A stretch of DNA of 64,000 nucleotides from JALYUM01 sp036688685 (GCF_036688685.1 NZ_JAQQPS010000019.1:70994-134993); one strand, 5' to 3'. Positions 37,777 to 46,188 are shown, counted from the stretch's first letter. Numbers and translations: made by a program. Notes: generated from the letters alone by a model not told the origin.

Positions 37777-40260
37777 ATGGGCGCACGCCACGATGGGGAC
37801 GGGTTAAGCGAGGCCGAAGCCGCGCGCCGCCTGGCCGCGCACGGGCCGAATTCGCTGGCGGCGCCGGAACGGCGCTCGTGGCGCCGCATCGGCGCCGACG
37901 CGGCGCGCGAACCCATGTTCCTGCTGCTGGCCGGCGCGGCCCTGCTGTATCTCGCGCTGGGCCAGCCCGGCGAAGGCCTGTTCCTGTGCGGCATGGTCGT
38001 GGTCAATCTGGGCCTGTCGCTGTACCAGGAAGGCAAGACCGAGCGCGCGCTGGCCGCCCTGCGCGCGCTGGCCAGTCCGCGCGCGCAGGTGTTGCGGGGC
38101 GGGCGCTGGCAGTCGATCGATGGCGCCGATGTGGTGCGGGGCGACATCATCGCCCTGAATAAAGGCGACCGGGTGCCGGCCGATGCGCGCCTGCTCAGCA
38201 GCAATGGCATGCAGGCCGACGAGTCCCTGCTGACGGGAGAATCGATGCCGGTCACCAAGGATGGCGCGGCCATGCTGTTCGCCGGCGCGCTGGTGCTCCA
38301 GGGCGATGGCGTGGCACAGGTGGCCGCCACCGGCGCGCGCAGCCAGCTCGGCCGGATTGCCGCATCGCTGCAAGGCGTGCGTGCGGCCCCGTCGCCGCTG
38401 CAACGCCAGGGCACAGCGCTGGCGCGCGCCTTTGCCGTGGTCGGGCTGGCGCTCAGCGCATCGCTGGTGCTGGTGTATGGTTATCTGCGCGGCGACTGGC
38501 CGCAAGCACTGCTGGCCGGCATTGCACTGGCCATGTCGATGTTACCGGAAGAGCTGCCGGTGATCATGACGGTGTTTCCCGCCATCGGCGCCTGGCGCCT
38601 GGCCCGGCAGCACGTGCTGACGCGGCGCCTGGCAGCCATCGAGACGCTGGGTGCCATCTCGGTGCTGTGCGTCGACAAGGCCGGTACGCTCACCGCCAAC
38701 CGCATGGAAGTGGTGGCCCTCGAAGCGCATGGTGTGCGCCACCCGGTGACGCCTGGCGCGCTGCCGGCTGGCTTCGCCACGCTGGTCGAGACGGCGCGCC
38801 TGGCCAGCGCCGCGCGAGGTCCCGATCCGATCGACCAGGCAGTGCAGCGCCTTGGGCAAGCCAGCCTGGCGGCGCCGCAGCGCCATCCCGACTGGGTGCT
38901 GCTGCACGAGTATGGCGTCAGCGCGCAGCAGCGCGCGCTGGTGCAGGTCTGGCGCCGCGGCGACGCCCGCCTGGTCGCCGCCGCCAAGGGCGCACCGGAA
39001 ACCATCCTCAACTGGTGCGAACTCGACCCCAGCACCCGCGCCAGCGCGCTGGCGGCAGCCGCCGAGATGGCGCAAGGCGGCCTGCGCGTGCTGGCCGTCG
39101 CGCACGCTGTCCTGCCCGAAGAAATCTGGCCGACGCAGGCCGCCGACCTCGCGCTGCGCTACGATGGCCTGCTGGCGCTGGCCGACCCGCTGCGGCCCGA
39201 GATCCCGGCCTGCGTCCTGCAATGCCGCCAGGCCGGCATCCGGGTCGTCATGATCACCGGCGACCATCCGGACACGGCCCACGCGATTGCGCTGCAGGCC
39301 GGACTGGACGACACACCGGCCCTGACCGGCACTGAACTCGATGCGCTCGATGCGGCCGGGCTGGCTGAACGCCTTGCCACCCTCAGCGTCTGCGCGCGCA
39401 TTGCACCCGGCCAGAAACTGCGACTGGTGCAGGCGCTCGCCCGCAGCGGCGCCACGGTGGCCATGACCGGCGACGGGGTCAACGACGCGCCGGCATTGAA
39501 GGCGGCGCACGTCGGCATTGCCATGGGCGGACGCGGCACCGATGTGGCGCGCGAAGCGGCCGCGCTGGTGCTGCTGGACGACCGTTTCGCCTCGATCATC
39601 GAGGCGATCCGGGCCGGCCGGCGCATCCACGACAACATGCGCAAGTCGATGCGCTACATTATTTCGATGCATGCGCCGATTGCCGGCATGGCCATCCTGC
39701 CGATCCTGGCCGGCTGGCCGCCCTTGCTGTATCCCATGCACATCGTGTTCCTGCAGATGATCATCGATACGGCCTGCGCCCTGGTGTTCGAGAACGACCC
39801 CGCGGCGCCGCAGCTGATGCGCCGCCCCCCGCTAAACCCGCAAGCGCCCCTGTTCGACGCCGCTGCGCTGATCCGCGCGCTGGCGCTGGGCGTGCTGCCG
39901 TGCGCTGCGGTAGCGGGCGCGTATGCATGGGCGCTGGGCGCGCTGGCGCCCGCGCCGGCGCGCGCGTTCGGCTTCACGGCGCTGGTGCTGGCCAACCTGT
40001 CGCTGATCCTCGCCAACCGCGCCGGCGGCAGCGGCCTGTGGGCATCGCTGCGCCAGCCGAACCGACTGCTTTGGGGAGTATCCGGCGCGGCGCTGGCCAT
40101 GCTGGCGCTGGTGCTGTACCAGCCGTGGCTGGCTGCCGTATTCCAGTTCGGGGCCTTGACACCGGCGCTGGCAGCGGGCGCCGGTGCGCTTGGCCTGGCC
40201 AGTGGCCTGGTGCCGGCGCTGCTGTCCCGGCGCGACCTGCGTGCAGAACATCCACGCTAG
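37777..40260 (+). CDS. Cation-translocating P-type ATPase with altered DKTGT motif
   Basis: 827 residues with the P-type order: N-terminal cation ATPase domain, TM1-2, actuator with TGES (LLTGESMPVTKD), TM3-4 with PEELPVI, phosphorylation and nucleotide domains (KGAPE, MITGDHPDTA, TGDGVNDAPALKAAHVGIAMG) and a C-terminal membrane bundle. Overall it resembles the P2/P3-like bacterial Ca/Mn or proton ATPases. The phosphorylation motif reads D300-K-A-G-T-L-T where Thr after Lys is nearly universal. The codon (GCC) is clear. The ion is not predictable. It is co-transcribed with the tandem universal stress gene. Confidence 0.85.
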   Translation: MGARHDGDGLSEAEAARRLAAHGPNSLAAPERRSWRRIGADAAREPMFLLLAGAALLYLALGQPGEGLFLCGMVVVNLGLSLYQEGKTERALAALRALASPRAQVLRGGRWQSIDGADVVRGDIIALNKGDRVPADARLLSSNGMQADESLLTGESMPVTKDGAAMLFAGALVLQGDGVAQVAATGARSQLGRIAASLQGVRAAPSPLQRQGTALARAFAVVGLALSASLVLVYGYLRGDWPQALLAGIALAMSMLPEELPVIMTVFPAIGAWRLARQHVLTRRLAAIETLGAISVLCVDKAGTLTANRMEVVALEAHGVRHPVTPGALPAGFATLVETARLASAARGPDPIDQAVQRLGQASLAAPQRHPDWVLLHEYGVSAQQRALVQVWRRGDARLVAAAKGAPETILNWCELDPSTRASALAAAAEMAQGGLRVLAVAHAVLPEEIWPTQAADLALRYDGLLALADPLRPEIPACVLQCRQAGIRVVMITGDHPDTAHAIALQAGLDDTPALTGTELDALDAAGLAERLATLSVCARIAPGQKLRLVQALARSGATVAMTGDGVNDAPALKAAHVGIAMGGRGTDVAREAAALVLLDDRFASIIEAIRAGRRIHDNMRKSMRYIISMHAPIAGMAILPILAGWPPLLYPMHIVFLQMIIDTACALVFENDPAAPQLMRRPPLNPQAPLFDAAALIRALALGVLPCAAVAGAYAWALGALAPAPARAFGFTALVLANLSLILANRAGGSGLWASLRQPNRLLWGVSGAALAMLALVLYQPWLAAVFQFGALTPALAAGAGALGLASGLVPALLSRRDLRAEHPR

Positions 40261-40300
40261 TCCTTGCATCAATAGTTACTAAGAAAATGCTGGTAGCTTT

Positions 40301-40314
40301 TTGATGCGGATCAA
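40301..40314. promoter_or_regulatory. FNR/ANR-type box upstream of the PAS-GGDEF gene
   Basis: TTGATGCGGATCAA is a perfect match to TTGAT-N4-ATCAA, 96 bases (centre) before the ATG at 40404. No good -10 at the class II distance. A TAAAAAT run at 40323-40329 is nearer, so either activation or repression is possible. Confidence 0.65.
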
Positions 40315-40403
40315 AAACAGCGTAAAAATACTGCAAGGTTCTCGACGCCGCGATCCACCCGGATTATTGTGAATACCCGACTGCGTCCTGGCGGCAGACC
40401 ATC

Positions 40404-41375
40404 ATGAAGCGCACGTTCCCGAAGCACGAGAATTCGCCCGAGCTCACGGCCGCCGTGGCGGCGTCGGTGTTTTACCACAGCCGCGACGCCATCATGATCA
40501 CCGCGCTCGACGGCACCATCCTCGGCGTCAACGCCGCCTTCAGCACCATCACCGGCTACACGGCCGAGGAAGTGCGGGGCCAGAATCCGCGCATCCTCAA
40601 ATCCGGGCGCCAGGACGACGCGTTCTACCAGGCCATGTGGCAAGCCGTCACCAGCCAGGGTTACTGGCAGGGCGAAGCGTGGAACCGGCGCAAGGATGGC
40701 AGCCTGTTCGCCGAGCGCATCACGCTCAGCACCGTGCCCGACGGCGCCGGCCGCCCGCATCACTACATCGCCGTGTTTGCCGACATCACCGGCGCCAGCG
40801 AGCAGCGCCTGCTGCTCGAGGAGCGCGCCAATTACGATGCCCTCACCGGCCTGCCCAACCGCGTGCTGCTGCGCGAGCGCCTCGACCAGGTGCTGGCTCA
40901 GGCGCATGAACATGGCATGGCAGTCGCGGTCGCGTTCATCGACCTCGATGGCTTCAAGGACATCAACGACAGCATGGGCCACGTGGCGGGCGACAGCCTG
41001 CTCGCCACCATGGCGCAGCGCCTGCGCCATGCCTTGCGCGAGTCGGACACCCTGGCGCGCTTCGGCGGCGACGAATTTGTCGCGGTGCTGCCCGATGTGC
41101 AGGACGGCGCACTGCTGGCATCGCTGACAGGCCGCATGAGCACGGCGGCGCGCGTGCCGGTGGTGCTCGACGGCCGCACACTCTGCCTGTCGGCCAGTAT
41201 CGGGGTGGCGCTCTATCCGGACGATGGCGCCACTGCAGCGGAACTGATCGGCCGGGCCGACGCCGCCATGTACACGGCCAAGCGCAAGCTGCGCGGCGCC
41301 ACGCGCGCCTCCGACCTGCCCGGCGCCGCGGCAGCGCGCCGCGCGCCGGCACCGCAACGGGCCGAAGCGCCATGA
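40404..41375 (+). CDS. PAS-GGDEF diguanylate cyclase
   Basis: 323 residues. The PAS domain (about 15-135; SRDAIMITALDGTILGVNAAF, TGYTAEEVRGQNPRIL) is followed by a GGDEF domain with intact G221-GDEF (RFGGDEFVAVL) and DALTGLPNR. No membrane segment. It should make c-di-GMP in response to a PAS signal, perhaps redox or oxygen given the perfect FNR box upstream; cofactor binding cannot be read from sequence. Its stop overlaps the start of the broken FNR-like relic. Confidence 0.88.
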   Translation: MKRTFPKHENSPELTAAVAASVFYHSRDAIMITALDGTILGVNAAFSTITGYTAEEVRGQNPRILKSGRQDDAFYQAMWQAVTSQGYWQGEAWNRRKDGSLFAERITLSTVPDGAGRPHHYIAVFADITGASEQRLLLEERANYDALTGLPNRVLLRERLDQVLAQAHEHGMAVAVAFIDLDGFKDINDSMGHVAGDSLLATMAQRLRHALRESDTLARFGGDEFVAVLPDVQDGALLASLTGRMSTAARVPVVLDGRTLCLSASIGVALYPDDGATAAELIGRADAAMYTAKRKLRGATRASDLPGAAAARRAPAPQRAEAP

Positions 41376-41805
41376 GTGCACCCATTGCGCGCCCGGCGGG
41401 CGAGCAGGTGCCGGGCTTCCAGATGCGCGGTCAACTGCCCGGCATGGAAGCGATCGGCGCCGGTATGCACCGCCACTTCTGCAGCCTCATGAGCAGCGAG
41501 ATGCAGCGGGAACAGGCCTGACGCTACTGCTGGGCAATAAACGTGCGCAACAGCGACTGGCGGTGTTGTTGGTCGACATCGGGTCCCACTCTGCGGCGCG
41601 TGCGTATTCGGCGACGCAATTCCAGTTGCGCATGTCGCGCGAAGACATCGGCAGCGACCTGGGCCTGACCATCGAAAGCATCCTGCCGGCCCGGCTCACC
41701 AAACTCGGACTCATCACCGTCGACAAGCGCGCCGGCGTGCTGCGCGACCCGGCGCGCCCGGCCGCCTTGGCCAACGGCGCCGCACCCTGCAGCCCGCTGG
41801 CCTGA
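41372..41805 (+). pseudogene. Relic of an FNR/CRP-family regulator (C-terminal part)
   Basis: A 49-codon frame (41372-41521) ends GMHRHFCSLMSSEMQREQ, matching the dimerisation helix of FNR. After a one-base slip near 41517 the next frame continues LTLLLGNKRAQQRLAVLLVD, then SATQFQLRMSREDIGSDLGL, matching the FNR DNA-binding domain (compare FRLTMTRGDIGNYLGL in E. coli FNR). The usual ETVSRLF recognition helix has become ESILPARL. The sensor domain with its cysteines is absent. It cannot be a working FNR. It lies directly downstream of the PAS-GGDEF gene within the FNR-box cluster. Confidence 0.75.
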
Positions 41806-41824
41806 CCAGCCGCCTGCCGCCCGT

Positions 41825-41838
41825 TTGATGCAGATCAT
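41825..41838. promoter_or_regulatory. FNR/ANR-type box upstream of the usp-adh operon
   Basis: TTGATGCAGATCAT, one mismatch, centred 83 bases before the ATG at 41915. CATCCT at 41861-41866 would be a weak -10 giving the class II distance. Confidence 0.6.
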
Positions 41839-41914
41839 GGATTCTGAGGCCGTATCCTTCCATCCTGCGTGACAGGGCCCGCGTCCAGCGCCCCCCTTTT
41901 CGACAAGGACTGTC

Positions 41915-42754
41915 ATGGAATACAAAACCATCCTCGTGCATGTCGACCAGTCACGCCACGCCGCCACGCGCATCCATTTTGCTGCCGCGCTCGCGCGCAT
42001 ACACGGGGCGCTCCTGATCGGCGCGGCCATGACCGGCCTGCCCCGCTACGTGTTCCCCGACGGCGCCTGGCCGATTCCCCTGACCCTTGCCGCCAGCTGC
42101 TTCGAGCCCCTGTACGACAAGGCCCGGCGCGCGCTGGAACAGTTTGCCGACATCACTGCCGCTTACGATATCGCCTGCGAACCGCGCCTGGTGACGGACC
42201 AGGATGCCGATGCACTGGTTCTGCTGGCGCGCTTCGCCGACCTGGTCGTCGTCACGCAGGACGACCCCGACGAAGCCTTGCCCGGTCAGGTCGCGCGCCT
42301 GCCCGAATACGTGGCGCTGCACGCCACCGCGCCGGCCCTGATCGTGCCGCTGGACTGGACCGCGCCTGGCGCGGGCCACCAGATCCTGGTGGCCTGGAAC
42401 GGCAGTGCCGCGTGCGCCCGCGCCGTGCACGCGGCGCTGCCGCTGCTGCGCCAGGCGCGCAATGTACGCCTGGCGTCGTTGCGCGCGCCCACCGACGCGT
42501 TTGCGCAGGACATCGCGGCCGAGCAGGCGCAGCTGGCCGCCAGCCTGGGCCGCCACGGCGTCCAGGTGCAGCTGTGCGTGCGCGACGAGGATGTCGACGC
42601 CGGCCACGCCATCCTGGCACTGGCCAGGGAAACCGGATGCGACCTGATCGTGATGGGCTGTTACGGCCATGCGCGCTTTCGCGAAATGCTGCTGGGCGGC
42701 GCAAGCCGCACCATGCTGCGCTCGGCCACGGTACCGACGCTGATGCTGCACTGA
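41915..42754 (+). CDS. Tandem-domain universal stress protein
   Basis: 279 residues, two UspA domains. The first opens YKTILVHVDQSRHAATRIHFA and the second ends VMGCYGHARFREMLLGGASRT. It is closely similar in layout to the protein at 36960. Ribosome site AAGGA. A zinc alcohol dehydrogenase follows 23 bases later, and an FNR-type box precedes the pair. Confidence 0.88.
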   Translation: MEYKTILVHVDQSRHAATRIHFAAALARIHGALLIGAAMTGLPRYVFPDGAWPIPLTLAASCFEPLYDKARRALEQFADITAAYDIACEPRLVTDQDADALVLLARFADLVVVTQDDPDEALPGQVARLPEYVALHATAPALIVPLDWTAPGAGHQILVAWNGSAACARAVHAALPLLRQARNVRLASLRAPTDAFAQDIAAEQAQLAASLGRHGVQVQLCVRDEDVDAGHAILALARETGCDLIVMGCYGHARFREMLLGGASRTMLRSATVPTLMLH

Positions 42755-42777
42755 TGTATCCCCCACGGAGGCTTGTC

Positions 42778-43833
42778 ATGAACATGATGAATGCAGCAGT
42801 CTTCACCGGCCCCGGGCGCATCGTCCTGGGCCGCAAGCCGGTCCCCGTGGCCGGCCCGGGCGAGGCGGTGATCAAGGTCACGCTCACCACCATCTGCGGC
42901 ACCGACGTGCACATCCTCAAGGGCGAATACCCGGTGCGCGACGGTTTGACCATCGGGCACGAACCGGTCGGCACCATCCACGAACTGGGGCCGGGCGTGA
43001 CCGGCTACAGTATCGGCCAGCGCGTGGTGGTGGGCGCCATCACCCCGTGCGGCCAGTGCCACACCTGCCTGGACGGCCACCAGTCCCAGTGCGGTGGCCA
43101 TGCCATCGGCGGCTGGCGCTTCGGCAATACGATCGACGGCTGCCAGGCCGAGTACGTCAAGGTACCGTTCGCCAACGCCAACCTGGCGCCCATTCCCGAT
43201 GCCCTGAGCGACGAGCAGGTATTGATGTGCCCGGACATCATGAGTACCGGCTTCGGCGGCGCCGAAAACGGCGGCATCCGGCTGGGCGACAGCGTCGCCA
43301 TCTTTGCGCAGGGGCCGATCGGCCTGTGCGCCACCGCCGGCGCGCGTCTGCGCGGCGCCAGCCGCATCATCGCGGTCGATACCTTCCCCGAGCGGCTGGC
43401 GATGGCGCAACGGCTGGGCGCCGACGCCGTCGTCGATTACCGCGCCGGCGACGCGGTGGAAGAGATCCTGCGCCTGACCGGCGGGCGCGGTGTCGACGTC
43501 GCCATCGAGGCGCTGGGCACCCAGCAGACCTTCGAAAACTGCCTGCGAGTCTTAAAACCCGGCGGCACGCTGTCGAGCCTGGGCGTGTATTCGGGCAAGC
43601 TGACGCTGCCCATGGATGCCTTCGCGGCCGGCCTGGCCGACCAGTCGCTGGTTACCACGCTGTGCCCCGGCGGCAAGGAGCGCATGCGCCGTCTGATGGC
43701 CATCGTCGCCTCCGGCCGGCTCGACCTGCAGCCGCTGATCACGCACCGCTTCCGCCTCGAGCAAATCGAAGACGCTTACGAGCTGTTTGCAAACCAGCGC
43801 GACGGCGTGCTGAAAGTGGCCATCACGCCTTGA
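42778..43833 (+). CDS. Zinc-dependent alcohol dehydrogenase
   Basis: 351 residues from the ATG at 42778 (GGAGG seven bases upstream). Medium-chain ADH with catalytic zinc ligands in TICGTDVHIL and GHEPVG, the start of the structural zinc cluster (CGQCHTCLDGHQSQC) and the nucleotide fold (AIFAQGPIGLCATAGARLRG). It resembles isopropanol/secondary alcohol dehydrogenases. It would regenerate NAD(P) by reducing an aldehyde or ketone when oxygen is low. Substrate not determined. It forms an operon with the universal stress gene upstream. Confidence 0.88.
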   Translation: MNMMNAAVFTGPGRIVLGRKPVPVAGPGEAVIKVTLTTICGTDVHILKGEYPVRDGLTIGHEPVGTIHELGPGVTGYSIGQRVVVGAITPCGQCHTCLDGHQSQCGGHAIGGWRFGNTIDGCQAEYVKVPFANANLAPIPDALSDEQVLMCPDIMSTGFGGAENGGIRLGDSVAIFAQGPIGLCATAGARLRGASRIIAVDTFPERLAMAQRLGADAVVDYRAGDAVEEILRLTGGRGVDVAIEALGTQQTFENCLRVLKPGGTLSSLGVYSGKLTLPMDAFAAGLADQSLVTTLCPGGKERMRRLMAIVASGRLDLQPLITHRFRLEQIEDAYELFANQRDGVLKVAITP

Positions 43834-43918
43834 GGCGACGCCGTCGAACTTGCGGAAACGTTGCGCTGCATCAAATTGCGCACGCAAAGCGCAGCAGGTG
43901 CACGTTCGCCGTTCATAT

Positions 43919-43932
43919 TTGATTTGCATCAT
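43919..43932. promoter_or_regulatory. FNR/ANR-type box upstream of a universal stress gene
   Basis: TTGATTTGCATCAT, one mismatch. TAGTAT (43955-43960) is a reasonable -10, and the start it predicts near 43967 puts the box centre at -41.5. Best promoter geometry in the set. Confidence 0.65.
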
Positions 43933-44009
43933 GTTTTTTTAGCCAGCCAATCCATAGTATTCTGGCAAAGCGGCGCGCCACGCGCCGGCTGTGACCACCG
44001 GGAGCCGCC

Positions 44010-44846
44010 ATGTCTTACCGATCCATCCTCGTCCACGCTTGCCAGCCTGCCACCGCGCAGGCGCGCTATCAGCTTGCCGCCAGAATTGCGCTGGATGCAG
44101 GCGCGCAGATGGCAGGTATTGCCGCATCCGGCGCCACCGAGGTCCTCTACCGCAGCGGCGCCGCCGCAGCGATGATGCCCATTGGCCCGGAAGACTGTGC
44201 CTTCCTCACCGAAAGCGCCCGCCGCGACCTGGCCGCTTTCGAGGAGACCGTGCGGGCGACGGGCGCGCAGCTGGTGCCCGGGCGCGTCACCGATGAATCG
44301 GCCACAAGTGCCTTGCCGCTGGCGGCGCGCTATGCCGACCTGCTGGTGATCGGCCAGGCTTGCAGCCCCGACGCCATCGTCGCCAACGACCAGTCGCTGG
44401 CGCGCACGGTGCTGGTGCATGCGCCCTGCCCGGTGCTGGTGGTGCCGGCCGACAGCCGCTCGGTGGCGCTGTCGCAGCGCCCGCTGCTGGCGTGGGATGG
44501 CAGCATGGAGGCAAGCCGCGCCGTGCGTGGCGCGCTGCCCCTGTTGCAGCGCGCCGGCAGCGTCACGGTCGCCTGTTTCTATCCGCAGAAATACGAGGCC
44601 GACGGCGGCGCCGGTGGTGCCTTGCTGGTCGCTTACCTGGCCTGTCACGGGATCGCTGTCGACCTGCTGGCGCCGGCGCATGCCGACAGCGTCGGCCACG
44701 CCTTGCTGGCGCTGGCCGAGTCGCGCGGGCACGACCTGATCGTGATGGGCAGCTTCGGCCACTCGCGCTTGCGTGAGGCGGTGCTGGGTGGCGCCACCCG
44801 GACCGTGCTGGCCGAGGCCAGCATACCGGTCCTGACGGCGCACTGA
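44010..44846 (+). CDS. Tandem-domain universal stress protein
   Basis: 278 residues, two UspA domains (YRSILVHACQPATAQARYQL; the second ends VMGSFGHSRLREAVLGGATRT). Ribosome site GGGAG. Monocistronic: phaB converges on it with only 15 bases between the stops. Third tandem-type USP in this cluster, with an FNR-type box at 43919. Confidence 0.88.
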   Translation: MSYRSILVHACQPATAQARYQLAARIALDAGAQMAGIAASGATEVLYRSGAAAAMMPIGPEDCAFLTESARRDLAAFEETVRATGAQLVPGRVTDESATSALPLAARYADLLVIGQACSPDAIVANDQSLARTVLVHAPCPVLVVPADSRSVALSQRPLLAWDGSMEASRAVRGALPLLQRAGSVTVACFYPQKYEADGGAGGALLVAYLACHGIAVDLLAPAHADSVGHALLALAESRGHDLIVMGSFGHSRLREAVLGGATRTVLAEASIPVLTAH

Positions 44847-44861
44847 GCCTGCGCCCCGGCT

Positions 44862-45584
44862 TCAGGCCAGGTACTGGCCGCCATTCACGTCGAAGGTGGC
44901 CCCGGTAATGAAGCCGGCCGCGTCGTCGGCCAGGAACACCACCATCCGGGCCACGTCGGTAGGCGTGCCCAGGCGCCCGACCGGGATGCCTGCCACGATC
45001 GCCTGCAGCACATCGGGCCGGACCCCGGCCGCCATGGCGGTGTCGCAGTAGCCCGGCGCGATGGCGTTGACCGTGATGTTGCGCGCGGCGTTTTCCAGCG
45101 CAAGCGCCTTGGTAAAACCCAAGATGCCGGCCTTGGCGGCGGCGTAATTGGTCTGCCCGGCCTGCCCCTTGCGACCATTGACCGAACTGATGTTCACGAT
45201 GCGCCCGTAGCGCCGTTCGCGCATGCCCTCGATGACCGGGCGCGTCATGTTGAACATCGATCCCAGGTTGGTTTGCAGCACCGCCTGCCACTGGTCCGCG
45301 CGCATCTTGTGGAACATGGCGTCCTGCGTGATGCCGGCATTGTTGACCAGCACGTCGAGCGGCCCCAGCTGCGCCTGCACGGCCGCCACGCCACGCGCGC
45401 AGGCGTCTGCGTCACCGACGTCCCACTGGAATACGGCAATGCCGTGTTCGGCGGCCAGCGCCTGCGCCGCCTGCGTGTCGTGGTGGTAGACGGCGGCGAC
45501 CCGAAAGCCCGCCGCACCCAGCGCCGTGCTGATCGCCAGGCCCAGTCCGCGCGTGCCGCCCGTTACCAGTGCTGTTCTTGCCAT
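44862..45584 (-). CDS. phaB: Acetoacetyl-CoA reductase
   Basis: 240-residue SDR with the PhaB/PhbB pattern: TGGTRGLG cofactor loop, NNAGITQDAMFHKM, the catalytic Ser in NISSVNGRKGQAGQTNY, YAAAKAG, and a C-terminus DVNGGQYLA. It reduces acetoacetyl-CoA to (R)-3-hydroxybutyryl-CoA, the substrate of PhaC at 31 kb. The ATG at 45584 has GGGAGG upstream. It shares a 149-base divergent promoter region with the hemerythrin-like gene, with a perfect FNR box in it. Confidence 0.9.
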   Translation of the reverse strand: MARTALVTGGTRGLGLAISTALGAAGFRVAAVYHHDTQAAQALAAEHGIAVFQWDVGDADACARGVAAVQAQLGPLDVLVNNAGITQDAMFHKMRADQWQAVLQTNLGSMFNMTRPVIEGMRERRYGRIVNISSVNGRKGQAGQTNYAAAKAGILGFTKALALENAARNITVNAIAPGYCDTAMAAGVRPDVLQAIVAGIPVGRLGTPTDVARMVVFLADDAAGFITGATFDVNGGQYLA

Positions 45585-45660
45585 ATCGTCCTCCCGAAAT
45601 GATCGTCGCGTTGCACAGGACCAGTCTACCCGGCACGATGTGCGGGCATCAGGGCTTGAA

Positions 45661-45674
45661 TTGATTTGCATCAA
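45661..45674. promoter_or_regulatory. FNR/ANR-type box between phaB and the hemerythrin-like gene
   Basis: TTGATTTGCATCAA is a perfect consensus match. For the plus-strand gene AACAAT (45698-45703) could be the -10, giving a box near -42. For phaB the best -10 (TAGACT, 45628-45623) gives about -51. It probably serves one or both genes. Confidence 0.65.
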
Positions 45675-45733
45675 ACACGCGCCCACTAAGAATGCGAAAC
45701 AATCACGACTCCACCGCGGCAGAAAGAACCATC

Positions 45734-46138
45734 ATGCACACCATTCCTCCCAGCGACGCCGCGCATGCCATCGGCACGGCGCTCCAGCACAGCCGCAAGC
45801 AGTTGTGCCACCAGATCGACCAGCTGGCTGCGCGGCCCGAGGCATCGTTTGCATCGGGCTGGAACGCGCTGGTGGCGGCCGCCGAGGCGGCCTTCCGGCA
45901 CGAAGAGAGCCTCATGGAACTGATGGCCTACGTCGGCCTGGCGGCGCACCGGGAAGAAAACGCCCGCACGCTCAGCGCCCTGCACCACGTCACCCCACGG
46001 GTCGATGGCGGCGACACCGGCATCGGGCGCGAAGCGCTGGCCGCGCTGGCCGTGATCGTGTCTTCGCACCGCTACAGCGTCGGCAGCGCCGCCGACCTGC
46101 ACCTGCGCGGGCACAAGGTGACGCCGGGCCACAGCTGA
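45734..46138 (+). CDS. Hemerythrin-like protein
   Basis: 134 residues from the ATG at 45734; an ATG at 45692 would add 14 residues. All-helical, with the bacteriohemerythrin pattern FRHEESLMELMAYVGLAAHR and then a late His (VSSHR). The usual HxxxH pair in helix three reads HREEN, so one iron ligand seems replaced and diiron binding is uncertain. If functional it would bind oxygen or NO, fitting the perfect FNR box upstream. It could instead be a related helical protein that has lost the site. Confidence 0.55.
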   Translation: MHTIPPSDAAHAIGTALQHSRKQLCHQIDQLAARPEASFASGWNALVAAAEAAFRHEESLMELMAYVGLAAHREENARTLSALHHVTPRVDGGDTGIGREALAALAVIVSSHRYSVGSAADLHLRGHKVTPGHS

Positions 46139-46172
46139 GACCGTGCCCGTTCCCTGTTTCATTCATGATTTA

Positions 46173-46188
46173 CACACATGAATGTGTG
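46173..46188. promoter_or_regulatory. Perfect inverted repeat upstream of the cupin gene
   Basis: CACACAT-GA-ATGTGTG, 7-bp arms with a two-base spacer, 77 bases before the cupin ATG and upstream of a TATAGT -10 candidate (46225-46230). The size fits a dimeric repressor operator. No regulator gene is adjacent. Confidence 0.5.
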
